From: Primulina eburnea
Lineage: Eukaryota; Streptophyta; Magnoliopsida; Lamiales; Gesneriaceae
NCBI RefSeq assembly: GCF_022965805.1
Contig: NC_133104.1
Coordinates: forward strand, 36,934,682-36,998,681
Direction of reading: 5' to 3'
DNA length: 64,000 nt
Shown here: positions 43,462-53,385 of the stretch, piece by piece
Numbering within the stretch: position 1 is the stretch's first letter
Layout: each line of letters opens with the position of its first letter
Program-made: the position numbers and the translations under genes
The notes under the pieces: generated by a model
Told to the model about the DNA's origin: nothing
Seen by the model: the letters and a program-made list of their open reading frames with translations, nothing else
Database searches by the model: none

Positions 43462-44610
43462 TCAGACCACTGTAACCTTGTCTACTGTCATCTGTACGAG
43501 ATCGGGTCCTACCACTGTCTTTTCTCCCACTTCATCCCAATATAAGGGTGATCGACATTTCCTTCCATACAGAGCTTCATATGGAGCGATCCCGATGCTG
43601 CTGTGATAGCTGTTATTATAAGCAAATTCGATCAATGGTAGATGAGTGCTCCAATTGCTACTGAATTCTAGGGTGCAGGCTCGCAGCATGTCTTCCAAGG
43701 TTTGTATTGTTCTCTCGGTTTGGCCATCGGTTTGAGGGTGATAGGCCGTACTGAGAGTAATTTTCGTTCCCATGGCCCCTTGGAAGCTTTTCCAAAAACG
43801 TGAGACAAACCTTGGGTCTCTATCAGATAGGATGCTAACTGGTACTCCGTGCAGTCGTACAATGTTGTCCATGTACAGTGTAGCTAACTTGTCCAGATTG
43901 TAGTTCATACGGACGGGTAGGAAGTGTGCAGATTTTGTAAGTCTATCTACAATTACCCATATTCCGTCCTGACCTTGCCTTGACTTTGGTAATCCTACCA
44001 CAAAGTCCATGGAGATGTGCTCCCATTTCCACTCGGGTATCTCCAAAGGTTGCAATAATCCTCCAGGTCGCTGGTGTTCTGCTTTGACCTGCTGGCATAC
44101 TTGACATCTGGAGACGAATTCCGCTACATCTCTTTTCATGCCATTCCGTTCTTCTACCTCCTTGATTAACTTTTGGTTACACTCCGATAGTTGCATGACC
44201 ACGTCCCATGACTCGTCAATCCTCAGCTTATCTCTCTGTCGTGCTTCAGTTAGCTCTGTAGTGCGCCTATCCATTTCCTCCCTTACCTGCTTAGCTTGAC
44301 CCAATGCTGTGACTAATGAGTCTCGAAGCTCGGAATTATGTTCGTTGACGAGCTTGAACATTTCGAAGACCTCATCGATTCTTTTCTCTTTTACCTCCAG
44401 CTTGGTCGTCAGGTCCTCCACCTGTTGTCTCCTCTTGAAGTTGGTAGCCCTCATCCTTCTGATGGTCTTCTCATGGTTCCAGAGGGCCCATCCGTTAGAA
44501 CTCCTAATATTCTGGGTGTGCGCGTAAGATTGGTGACCATCCAACTGAATCGATTCGATGAGAGCAACCGGGGTCACTTTCTTACGAGCGGTGAGACGCG
44601 TACGAGTCAT
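43462..44610 (-). CDS. Gag-like coiled coil fused in frame to integrase core
   Basis: 382 residues on the minus strand. Residues 1 to about 155 form a charged, heptad-rich stretch (MTRTRLTARKKVTPVALIES at the start; QQVEDLTTKLEVKEKRIDEV and TELTEARQRDKLRIDESWD further in). At about residue 157 it joins MKRDVAEFVSRCQVCQQVK, the second half of the integrase zinc finger, which lacks its HH half. The catalytic core follows, with the acidic residues in ISMDFVVGLPKSRQG, SILSDRDPRFVSRFW and HPQTDGQTERTIQTLEDML. Everything between (rest of gag, protease, RT, RNase H, integrase start) is deleted without breaking frame. It ends at a TGA (43462-43464). Could be expressed from the nearby LTR; activity unknown. 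Confidence 0.88.
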   Translation of the reverse strand: MTRTRLTARKKVTPVALIESIQLDGHQSYAHTQNIRSSNGWALWNHEKTIRRMRATNFKRRQQVEDLTTKLEVKEKRIDEVFEMFKLVNEHNSELRDSLVTALGQAKQVREEMDRRTTELTEARQRDKLRIDESWDVVMQLSECNQKLIKEVEERNGMKRDVAEFVSRCQVCQQVKAEHQRPGGLLQPLEIPEWKWEHISMDFVVGLPKSRQGQDGIWVIVDRLTKSAHFLPVRMNYNLDKLATLYMDNIVRLHGVPVSILSDRDPRFVSRFWKSFQGAMGTKITLSTAYHPQTDGQTERTIQTLEDMLRACTLEFSSNWSTHLPLIEFAYNNSYHSSIGIAPYEALYGRKCRSPLYWDEVGEKTVVGPDLVQMTVDKVTVV

Positions 44611-45355
44611 TTCCTGGGAACAATAAAGAAAGGAAATGCTCAGAATATATACAAAATATAGGACAAAATAAATGTCAAGAATTTATAGAGCAGGGTATTG
44701 AAATTTAGGTGAAATTTTTTTTTTTTTTTTTTTGAAATTTCCGAAAATTTCCGGAATAGGAGGAATCGGCGGGTTGACTCGATGGTTCGGCCGAGTTGAC
44801 TCGCCGGGTTGACTCGCCGGAGAACGGTCGGAGTAAAAGCGCATGTCGGAAACAGTGTAAGGGTCACGGAACCGGTGCTGGAACGTCCAGACTCGGTCGG
44901 GAAGCTACCTAATTTCGCCGGAGAATCGCGCAACTTGCGTACTAAACTCGAATTTGGGCGTTTCCGATTGGTCGCTCCGATCCTAAAATTGGTTGGTGAT
45001 AAACGTTGCCCATGGATTGCCTATCCTGTAGGTAAAATTAATTTAAAGTCAGAGTAGGAATGGTAGGGTAATTGGACGAAAATGTTTTTCGGCATTTAGG
45101 GTTTATGCCCAAATTCTTAGATCTGAAATTACGGCTCCACCCGAACACGAAATCTAAAATTAGTTGAGGGCTTTCGTTCGTTTCGTCGAGACGATTCTAG
45201 AACAGGTCTCCGATCGAAAACGCGTTACCGGAAAAGGCCGGAATCGGAGGAAAAGCTCGGCGGCGCACGTAAGATGCTGTTTGGCTGAAATACGAAAATT
45301 TCCGAATTTTTTTTTTTTGAAACTCGATTCTTCCACTCGGATCTTGAACCTGGCG
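44611..45355 (-). other. Untranslated leader of the nested chromovirus
   Basis: Between PBS and ATG on the minus strand. Contains a T/A run (44708-44733) and GC-rich, Gly/Arg-like repeated GAGTCAACCCGGCGAGTCAACTCG words at about 44770-44820. No domain. Confidence 0.6.
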
Positions 45356-45367
45356 GCTCTGATACCA
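45356..45367 (-). other. Primer-binding site (initiator Met tRNA type)
   Basis: TGGTATCAGAGC on the minus strand, six bases inside the 5' LTR. Exact match to the plant initiator-Met tRNA 3' complement. Confidence 0.95.
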
Positions 45368-45373
45368 CTAAAA

Positions 45374-46581
45374 TGTCACGCCCCGAGACTCGGGTTTGAC
45401 ACCGGCGTTGTTTAACAGTCACGCGATTGAAAACAACAAGCCTTCGTAGCACAGTTTAAACCGAAACCAGTCTATGATTCATATTTCAACCGAAATAAAT
45501 ATTGTCTTTACAATAATGGAATAACAAAAAAAACGACAGAGTTTATAATGCGGAAGCGTAAAAAAATAACTTAAACTAAATTCTTCTAGCGTTCACCATC
45601 CCCAAAATTGTTCGGACTCCTCCTCCTCGAGTTCTTCTTCAGACTTATCTGGGAAGGTTGTAAGGGGGGGTGAGTATTTGGGAATACTCAGCAAGCGGGG
45701 GAATATCGAGCACAATAAAACAACATGCATAATTTTCAAAAAAAAAAAAAACAAATACTTGCATAACTTTTCCAAAACACTGCTATTTATCTACTTTCTA
45801 TGGTTTACTGACGTCAGTCCCTAATTTTTACTCCTCTAAGGGGGCGAGGCCGTATAGCGGTTATGTCCCCCACCGCGTAAGGGTACGTCATGGTTGGGAT
45901 TCCCACCCATATACAGTCGATTCTTCACAGTGTTTTTAAAATCGTATGACAACATAAAAGTAGAAGAAAAATTGTACTCGACTATTTTTTTCTTTCAAAA
46001 TTTTCGAAAATAATCCCACACGCATAACCGGAATTTTAAACATTAAAATAGCCCACTTACCTTAAATTTCTTGAAGAAAACTTGAAAAACTACGGTGGCT
46101 GGACTGCGGCAGGGCTTCGCTGTGCTCGAAAAAAAAACCTAAGGAACTAGAGGGGATTTTCGAAAATGTGCTAAGATATGAGGTGTGAGTTTTTGAGTTA
46201 GGTGACCCTCCTATTTATAGGGGTTGGATGCTATCTCGATAGGTATCATCCGTGTATCAAATCTCCAACAAAATCGTGATCTAAATCTTGGTGATATGCG
46301 AAAATCTAATCTTTATCCAACCAAATTTTCGAAATTTGTATGATATATAAACTCTTGAATTCGAAATTCTAGGGTTGGTATTATCCCATGCTTGATTTTT
46401 ATCCCGGTATCAAAAATTATCTCAAATCTTAGCTCTTTATCTGCTTGATAATAAATAATATACATGATATTATTATTCACTAAAATCTTGCAAAATCTCA
46501 TATCCTAAAATTTAAATAAAAATATGGTATCGAAAATATACTGTCATGATAAAACGATAACTTAAAATCTTGGGTTTTACA
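45374..46581 (-). mobile_element. 5' LTR of the nested chromovirus
   Basis: 1208 bp. Partner of 41706-42908. Differences noted by eye include TATTGTATTTAC/TATTGTCTTTAC, an extra G in the G run, a longer A run, CTGCGATT/CTGCTATT, AGTCCTTAA/AGTCCCTAA, TTCCTCACAG/TTCTTCACAG and CCATGGTTG/CCATGCTTG. Confidence 0.94.
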
Positions 46582-47280
46582 GAAGGCCCCCGAGGAATCC
46601 CGAAGATCGTATTTCCATGGTGGAGTCTAGTGCCCACCCCCTTGAGCCATGTGGAGCTGAAGACTGATCAGTCGACCGGAGGATAAAAGCTAGTCACTTT
46701 CAAGGATCAAACTTCACCCAAAATGTTATATGATTGAAAGCTTTACGATTAAAATGATTTTATGATATATAATTTATTGATGCTCAAAAGCTATTTTCAA
46801 ATGATTTCTTTATGCTGAAAGCTATTTTAAATGGTTTATTTATGTTTAAAATTTATTTTAAATAAAAGTATGATTTTAAATGTATGTGATTTTATACGTA
46901 TTATTCGATATCCATGTTTAGAACGTGATGAGTCATTAGACTCACTAGGTTTGTATGATGCAGTATTTAATGATTTATGGGAGGCACTGACGATTAAGTG
47001 AAACGAGTGCAGTAGTACACACCCGATGGCCATTTATTTCCGCACTAGCTAGATAGATTAAAGATTTAAAGATTGATGTTAATGCTTTTATTAGAGATAT
47101 TTTTATGCTATATTTTATCGTTAGTTGATCTTTTTAAAGGTCGATGTAGGATTTTTGGTTAGTTGACGATTTATGATTTTCATGCACTTGAGATTTAGAT
47201 TGTTAAACTATTATGATTGTTGATTCTTTTAAGTCATTTTATTTAGGATTTTCGAGTTTATGATTTTAAAAAAATTAGTG
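46582..47280 (+). mobile_element. Chromovirus-type LTR, second part
   Basis: Continues the LTR left at 41705, beginning GAAGGCCCCCGAGGAATCCCG, which extends the ~32-bp tandem pieces. Near 46930 it has GAGTCATTAGACTCACTAG and TGATGCAG, the conserved 3' LTR series. The 3' end is not sharply defined. Confidence 0.65.
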
Positions 47281-48061
47281 GACATATTAGTTGCCCTTTA
47301 CGGGCAGCACTGCCCCACGCAAACAGATTGTTGCATGCGTTTTTTTTATAAAAAAAAAAAGCGCAGCCCTGCCCATGAAAGGGATGCTTGAGATTTCAGG
47401 CAACAGTTTGTGATGCACAAAAACTTCCTAACTTGTTCGGGTAGTGTACGATGTTGGCTGGGGTTGCCTGAGATGGTATCAGGAAATCCTTAACCCATGG
47501 GCTCATATTTTTGGGCCTAAGGCAATTTTGTCTTTTTAAAAAATTTTGAGAAAATTTGATTACTTTACCTTTAAAATTTTTTTTTGATAAAATTATGAGA
47601 TTGTATTATAAAATAAATAATGGAAATATAAGTTTATTATTTATGGTAAAAAGTTTTTTAAAAGAAATTTTAATTATTAATAAATTAATGGGATAATTAA
47701 ATAAACGTGTGTATTTAATTTATTGATTTATTTTTAATTATGACGATTATTGATAAATTTACAAGATACATGTTTTAAATTATAATATGTGAGATATTAT
47801 TTCGAAAATATGTAATATTATATTTTTGTATAAAATGTGATATTATATGGTAAAATAATGATCGAAAATCATGACCAATTTGTTACGAATATGTTAGGGT
47901 ATTTTATATTGTTGGTATTTTTTAAAATTATTTGATAATTATTAAGTTGTACAAACCCGTTCCCACCCCTTAAATTTGAATCTCAATGTGCCATGAAAAG
48001 TTAATGTAAATATTAGATTTAGTAGAAGATCGAGATTTGAAAATGGTTGGCCCAGATCATT
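47281..48061. other. AT-rich, no gene
   Basis: Starts with a short GC hairpin-like piece (GGGCAGCACTGCCC, 47304-47317) and a T8/A11 run near 47341-47360, then AT-rich DNA without coding signal. Confidence 0.5.
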
Positions 48062-48283
48062 TGTAACGACCATGACTATCCTGATCTTGGGCTCATTTTG
48101 GGGATTTTTCTCATAAACATGTTCGCTCTATGACTTTCTCTCTCACGGGCTTTCTCATGAGCCGTCACTCATAGAATTCCCCATTCCTGAAAAAATTTGT
48201 TCCTTTCGCCTCTTCCATCACACGAACCTAAGACCCGGGGGATAAGTACTTGGATTCATGAGAACGGGTACCAATTGAACTAT
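48062..48283 (-). mobile_element. SINE copy 1 (tRNA-derived head), minus
   Basis: On the minus strand the head has a box A-like TAGTTCAATTGG (rc of 48271-48282) and a decayed box B (GGTTCGTGTG, rc of 48219-48228), followed by the shared body (GGCGAAAGGAAC, GAGTGACGGCTCATGAGAAAG) and the end GTCGTTACAA. The body is common to copies 3 and 4. Confidence 0.7.
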
Positions 48284-48420
48284 TAGCCCAATTGGTACCT
48301 ACTTTCATGAATCTAAGTACTTATCTTGGAGTTCTTAGGTTTGAGTGATGGGAGATGCAAAATAAACTCATTTTTCTATGTATATTATATGAGTAATGGC
48401 GCATGGAAGCACATTTTTTT
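48284..48420 (+). mobile_element. SINE copy 2, plus, head-to-head with copy 1
   Basis: Box A TAGCCCAATTGG (48284-48295) fits the Pol III consensus TRGCNNARYNGG exactly. Box B is weak (GGTTTGAGTG, 48338-48347). The body is short and diverges after about 48370, ending in T8 at 48413-48420. Confidence 0.65.
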
Positions 48421-48643
48421 GTAAAGACTGTGAACTATCTCGATTTTGGGCTCCTTCTGAAGTCTTCTCCCGTAAACAAACTCGCTCTGGAGCCCTTCTC
48501 TCTCACAGACTTTCTCATGCCCTGTCACTCATAGAATATCCTCATCTCTAGAAAAATGGGTTCTTTTTGCCTCTCTCATCACTCGAACCTAAGATCTCGG
48601 GGATAAGTACTTAGATTCCAGAGAACGGGTACCAATTGAGCTA
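48421..48643 (-). mobile_element. SINE copy 3, minus, best preserved head
   Basis: On the minus strand: box A TAGCTCAATTGG (rc of 48632-48643), a perfect consensus match; box B GGTTCGAGTG (rc of 48580-48589), one base off GWTCRANNC; box spacing about 43 bp; body GAGTGACAGGGCATGAGAAA; 3' end GTCTTTACAAAAAAA. About 223 bp. This is the layout of a plant tRNA-derived SINE transcribed by Pol III. Confidence 0.78.
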
Positions 48644-48810
48644 GATGAGGGAGGCGAAAGGAACCCATTTTTCCAAGGATGTGGATATTCAATGAGTGAC
48701 GTCACATGAGGATGCCCGTGAGGGAGAAAGCCCCAGAGGGAGCTTGTTTCCAGGAGAAGGCCCTAGAGACATCCCAACATCGGGATAGCCTAGGGTCATT
48801 ACAAAAAAAT
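48644..48810 (+). mobile_element. SINE copy 4, plus, headless
   Basis: Body only: GGCGAAAGGAACCCATTTTT, GAGTGACGTCACATGAGGAT, GCCCCAGAGGGAGC and GGTCATTACAAAAAAAT. It starts exactly where copy 3 has its box A, so the two are joined tail-out with the head of one missing. Confidence 0.72.
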
Positions 48811-48909
48811 CTCAATCCTTGGGAAAATGAGTTCATTGGGCCTCCCCCATCACTTGAACCTAAGACTTTCTAGATAAGTACGTAGATTCATGACAGTGGG
48901 TACCAATTG
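48811..48909 (-). mobile_element. SINE copy 5, minus, split by a solo LTR
   Basis: On the minus strand box B-like GGTTCAAGTG lies at about 48852-48861 (rc), then body GGGGGAGGCCCAATGAACTC. Its box A is cut by the solo LTR: CCAATTG before the LTR and AATTGAGTT after it (51702) rejoin as a box A-like AACTCAATTGG. Confidence 0.7.
48905..48909. repeat. Target-site duplication, left (AATTG)
   Basis: AATTG at 48905-48909 matches AATTG at 51702-51706 on the far side of the solo LTR. Confidence 0.9.
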
Positions 48910-49540
48910 TGTAACGTACCGTACTTTTCATACTCAACATTTGCGGAAAAATTAAAAATTTTCTTGAATGTAAACATTCATACGGTCGTCACTCAACATT
49001 TTTAAAAATAGATCTCATAATCATTCGTCATCAATAAAAATTTTTCTAAAAGAAACTGTCTCAAAATATTTCGCATCCAGATATTTAAAAATCAGAGTAT
49101 TTCAAAACTTCGCATAAAACTTAAACATTGCGGTCCTCGGGTCTAGCCTGCCACTCAGTCCAAGCCTGCCCCTTGGTCACCACCTCCTGTCTCCTCAACA
49201 TAGTCACCTGCATCGATCAAGTCTAGTGAGTCTAAAGACTCAACACGTATAAACTGGTAGTAACGAGTAGTACATAATAAAATCACATGCAACTTTAAAA
49301 TAGGACATACATACTTAAAACTTGAACTTGCATAATAAACTTAAACATACGTACATACATAGCTAGACGTGCCATCAACATAAACTTTCATAACATACTG
49401 CATACTTGAACATACATAACTTCATCATTTTGCATAGAGGATGTTTCAAAGCAAGTGACTCGTAACATAAATGAGCCTGATCAGACTATACCACAGTACT
49501 GGGCTGACAGGGACGTATCCACTGCCGCATACATAAGATC

Positions 49541-49675
49541 CCCGTTCATAATTTAACGGGCTGGTTGGTCCCCGTTCATAATTTAACGCTTTCCAACCAC
49601 GATCTAACCCGTTCATAATTTAACGGGCGGATTGGTCCCCGTTCATAATTTAACGTTTTCCAATCCTAACATAAT
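49541..49675. repeat. Four copies of CCCGTTCATAATTTAACG
   Basis: Copies start at 49541, 49571, 49608 and 49638 with alternating spacing 30, 37, 30, so the real unit is about 67 bp and occurs twice. Inside the solo LTR. Confidence 0.85.
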
Positions 49676-49985
49676 TTGGTCACAAGACATTTAGCATACC
49701 TCAAAACTTAAAATATTTTCTTGCACGTCATACATATTTACTTGGCGTTGAGGGATTCGTTGGACTTCGACTGGGGTCGTCGTTGCTGTTCATACTAGCT
49801 TGAATTTGCATACTTAACTTGCATAACTTAGACGTAGAAATCATACTTACTCTCGAGTTCAATCATTACTTAAGACATTCTATAATTTCCCATGACATGA
49901 CCTTGATAACCCTTGCACTAAACCAGGACATCAATCTTAAAAGCAACAATATTATTTTTCCCGAAAACGTGAGTACACGGACCCC

Positions 49986-50240
49986 GACCCCGGGCCCGTG
50001 TACATGTCCGTCTACCTACTGCAAAGGAAATGCCCGGAAGAAAGAGGGCACGGACCCCGTGTTGGGATCCGGAGACAGGTCCGTGTCTGTGCAGTGAAAG
50101 GTGTCTCGAAGAAAAGGGAAGGCACGGACCCCGTGCCTGCATCCGTGTGAGGGTCCGTGTCCGTGCGCAAATTTGACACTGCGAAGAAAACAAAGGCACG
50201 TACCCCGTGTCAAGGTCCGTGTAGACCTACGTGTACCTAC
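49986..50240. repeat. Four ~74-bp repeats with a CACGGACCCCGTG core
   Basis: The core starts at 49986 (variant), 50049, 50123 and 50197 (CACGTACCCCGTG). Arms CACGG/CCGTG are self-complementary and GTCCGTGT follows in each unit, so each can form a hairpin. GC-rich block inside the solo LTR; all six frames stay open over part of it, which explains spurious open frames. Confidence 0.87.
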
Positions 50241-51744
50241 GCGACTTAGAAGCTCATGAAAAGTCTGAACCTGTTGTGCTTAACTCCCTCAACTCGGTGT
50301 ACACCCAATAATCAACATCACGAGCTCATCTTAGGCTACTAAATCAATGACTCGAGCCTATACAACTGTCCCAAAACAACCATACATCACAATCAACCCC
50401 ACAAAACCCGTGAACAAGACTTTTTGACACAAAACGGTTTTATACGACATTCAATCTCCCAAGCACCTAACGACAAGAAACGATGCTTCAATAAACATCC
50501 CAACATCATAAATAATATACCTATACGCAGCAACGATCACCCGTCGATCCCCAACGAAGCCTGCAACAATTAAACTTGAAGAACACATCAATATCATAAC
50601 TTTTCTGAAAACGCAGTTTGAGCAGTCCCACGAAAAACGCCATAACTCACTCAATTTTCATCCAAAAATCTCGAATTTTATATCAAATCGAAGGCATCGA
50701 AAAGTTCTAAAAAAATTTTAGTTGAAAGTTTTCTCAAAATCCCGACAGAAAAATCGCAATTTTCAACAGAACAGTAAGTTACGAGATTTCAGATCTAAAA
50801 ATATTTCAAACGCATTTAAACCATTTTCCGCTCAAAAGACGAACGTCACACATGAGTTTTCACGCATAAAAATAACCCAACGCATACTATGACAAGATCG
50901 ATGCAGAAAGAACAGAATATACGTGCCTTTTGATATTTAAAATACCGTAACGACGATACCGAAGCGGAGATGGCGTGAGGGTCGATCCGGGACGAATGTG
51001 GCGCTAAAATCTTGTAATAAAATTCATGAAAGTTGCTGGGACTTTTCAGAGAGTGGGGCGGCTGCTCTTGGTTCTTAGAACCCTAGGATTTTCTCTTTTA
51101 AAAAATATAAAATCTGAATGTGTGTGTTTTCGTGTGTGTAAAAACATGTAAGTGTGTGTGAGTGTGTGTAACGTGTGTGAGTGAGTAATTAGGGGAACAA
51201 TTTGCTTAATTAAATAATTAATCAAGCTATTTAAAATTCTAACTCCCTTAACAAGTCAATAAAATAGTAATTCACTACACACCCTTAATTAAATCCCTTA
51301 ATTAAAATAACACACACAAAATGCTAACTTTGAAAGTTCAAACTTTTAAATCACTAGATAGATAAATTTGGCTTTAAAATACTAACAGCTTAATAAGTTA
51401 GTTAAAATACCCCAACCTCAACTTAAAAATAAAATACCACGTTAAAATTGCCAAAATCGTCACCGGTCTTTTCCTCGCGATCCCGCATCGAATATTCGCC
51501 TGAATCATGAAACTCAAGAAAACATTTTAACGTGCATCGCATAAGCATAGTTAATTTAAAATGATGCAAATAAATAAATAATGAATTAAAACACAAATCA
51601 GTGAATTAAACATGCATTAAAACCATTTAATAAAATACATAAGTAATTTAATAGCTTGCACGCACGTAGTTCATGTGGATCTCAAATTTCGGGACGTCAC
51701 AAATTGAGTTGTAAAGTCCCAGATTTGACGAATGTATCCACTGT

Positions 51745-51840
51745 ATCAGGACAAGTCTTTCCAGCGTACTTATGTTCTTACTCACAAGCACGCTTAACTT
51801 TGGAGTTCTTATATGATGAGCTCTTAGAAAGAAGATGCAC
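51745..51840 (-). other. 5S rRNA-derived segment in Cassandra LTR (first)
   Basis: On the minus strand GCTCATCATATAAGAACTCC then AAAGTTAAGCGTGCTTGTGA. The 5S box A core (AGTTAAGCGTGCTT) is intact. The IE and box C regions are reduced here (no GGATGGGTGACC). Confidence 0.75.
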
Positions 51841-52179
51841 CTTATTGATATTATTATTACCTATAAAATCTTTTAAGCTCTCCTAAACTTTATAGTCTTG
51901 GAATACCTCTTTTTTAGGTGTCAAATCGGTTCATCTGTGTCTTCTTGGCATAGAAGCCTGCCAAAAATCATTTATTACTCATGTAACCTCTTGGCATGGG
52001 TGATCACTTCCCTCTTTCTTCGGCCTCGGGTGTCACATGTCCACTAGATTCCACTTAGTTCGTCCTCGAATCACATCATACTATAAGAGGTCGGCTCTGA
52101 TATCAACTGTAACGTCTCATATTCGATTAATGTCTCAACTATACCAATATGAGTCTTTTTCACGTGTTTATATCCTCAC

Positions 52180-52285
52180 TCACATGCACCCTAGAAAACT
52201 TCACATGGAGTCACCCATCCCAGAATTTCTCCAAGTCAAGCATATTTAACTTTAGAGTTCTTATGTGATGAGCTCTTGAAAAGAA
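52180..52285 (-). other. 5S rRNA-derived segment in Cassandra LTR (second)
   Basis: On the minus strand GAGCTCATCACATAAGAACT, TAAAGTTAAATATGCTTGAC and CTGGGATGGGTGACTCCATG. Box C is near-intact (GGATGGGTGAC); box A has changes (AGTTAAATATGCTT). Confidence 0.75.
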
Positions 52286-52320
52286 TATGCAACTTCTTTT
52301 TTTGTAGTTTTTTATATATT

Positions 52321-53385
52321 TATATATTTTTCAACCAAAAATTAAAAAAAGAATATTTTTTAAAATAAAAGTAAAAAAGTATGGTTTCGGTGTTGTTTAA
52401 ATATTAGAATTTGGAAATTTAGATTATCGAATTGTCTATACTTTTTTATATTAGTATAATATTAGTTTGATTATTTACAATATAATATTGTGATTTAAAT
52501 TAGTATTTATTTAATTAATTTATAGTTATCGTATAATAATATATTTAAAGTATTTTTAAAAATATATTTAATATAAAGTTTTGCCTTTCGGACATAACAT
52601 TATGGTGATCAAAATAAAAATTAATTTTATTTTTTAAAAAATTAAACTAAAAAAATCAACAAACTAAGTTATATTAATTAAATTATATAATTTTAATCAA
52701 GTTTAATTCAAAATTCCTATGAAACCTGCTCATGAACCAATTTTGTGTCCAACCTATGAAAAAATTATTTTTTATACAAAATTATTAATACTTTTGGCTT
52801 CAATTATGGACTGAGTTGACATATACAACGAATATATAACCGTTAGACCGTTTTACAAGAGACTTACTCAAATTAGTTAAACCCTCAAGCGTAATTATGT
52901 TTACTCGATGATTGTAACTTGTAAGTAGTTTGCTACGTATCTTTTATAGAGTTACTAAATGTTAAGATTTTCAACATACTAGTTAATGTAGTAAAGTAAT
53001 GTGCATTTGTATTTCTATGGACTATGGTTATGAATTTATGATGCATAATAATTTGGTGTTAATATAAACTTAAAATTTGTTTTCTAAATTAAGTAAATAC
53101 TTTCTAAATTTCTGAGATATCGAAACAAATATTTTCCATATTTATTTTCCATGAAACAAATATTACTTATAAAATCCACAATCGATCTTCGATAAAAATC
53201 ACCAAGAACAAGAACACTTAGAATTCATGCAATTACATAATATAATACAACAAAACCAAAACACATGCGCTTCAAAGTACTGCGTGATATCCTTCTAATA
53301 AAGGAACTGGAAATATGAGCAAATGATTGCTATTTGGCATATTAATTTGGATCCGAAACTGCGTCGTTCAAACAACTATTAATTC
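52321..53385. other. AT-rich intergenic DNA and BURP gene 3' flank
   Basis: No coding signal. The last ~100 bases are the presumed 3' UTR of the BURP gene. Confidence 0.5.

Larger units (their letters stand above)
41706..46581 (-). mobile_element. Complete but internally deleted chromovirus (Ty3), minus orientation
   Basis: Two LTRs in direct orientation (41706-42908 and 45374-46581), a PBS and a polypurine tract at the correct inner edges for the minus strand, a 5-bp TSD (GAAGG), and a 2.5 kb interior. Full chromoviruses have about 5 kb inside, so half is missing. The interior encodes a coiled-coil N-terminus joined to integrase, then a chromodomain; protease, RT and RNase H are absent. By eye the LTRs differ at about a dozen positions in 1.2 kb, so insertion is recent. 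Likely Tekay-like by chromodomain and PBS. A non-autonomous copy. Confidence 0.94.
48910..51701 (-). mobile_element. Solo LTR, 2792 bp, minus orientation
   Basis: TGTAACGTACCG to GGGACGTCACA with flanking AATTG. On the minus strand it starts TGTGACGTCCCG, has a TATA-like TTTTATATTTTTTAAAAG at about 51093-51110, then two blocks of internal repeats (49986-50240 and 49541-49675) in the presumed transcribed part, then GAGTCTTTAGACTCACTAG (rc of 49223-49241) and TGATCGATGCAGGTGA. No internal domain, so it is a solo LTR. Chromovirus-type by its 3' motif series. Confidence 0.92.
51710..52320 (-). mobile_element. Cassandra-type TRIM with 5S rRNA-derived LTRs
   Basis: Two short LTRs on the minus strand, 51710 to about 51880 and 52108 to about 52320, with about 220 bp between them. 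Both carry, on the minus strand, AAGAACTC..AAAGTTAAG, a 5S rRNA-derived segment. Next to the second LTR's inner edge the minus strand has TGATATCAGAGC (rc of about 52094-52105), one base off the initiator-Met PBS. LTRs end AGTCCCAGATTTG..TTTACA and GACGTTACA. Small size, no coding capacity and 5S sequence in the LTR are the defining features of Cassandra elements, which rely on other retrotransposons to move. Confidence 0.85.

Noticed and set aside
49918..50213. Cys/Arg-rich open frames on both strands
   Set aside because: Produced by the GC-rich CACGGACCCCGTG repeats of a solo LTR.
50016..50213. rRNA or tRNA gene
   Set aside because: No tRNA box pair or rRNA core here. The only rRNA-like sequence in the window is the 5S-derived part of Cassandra LTRs, which is not a 5S gene copy.
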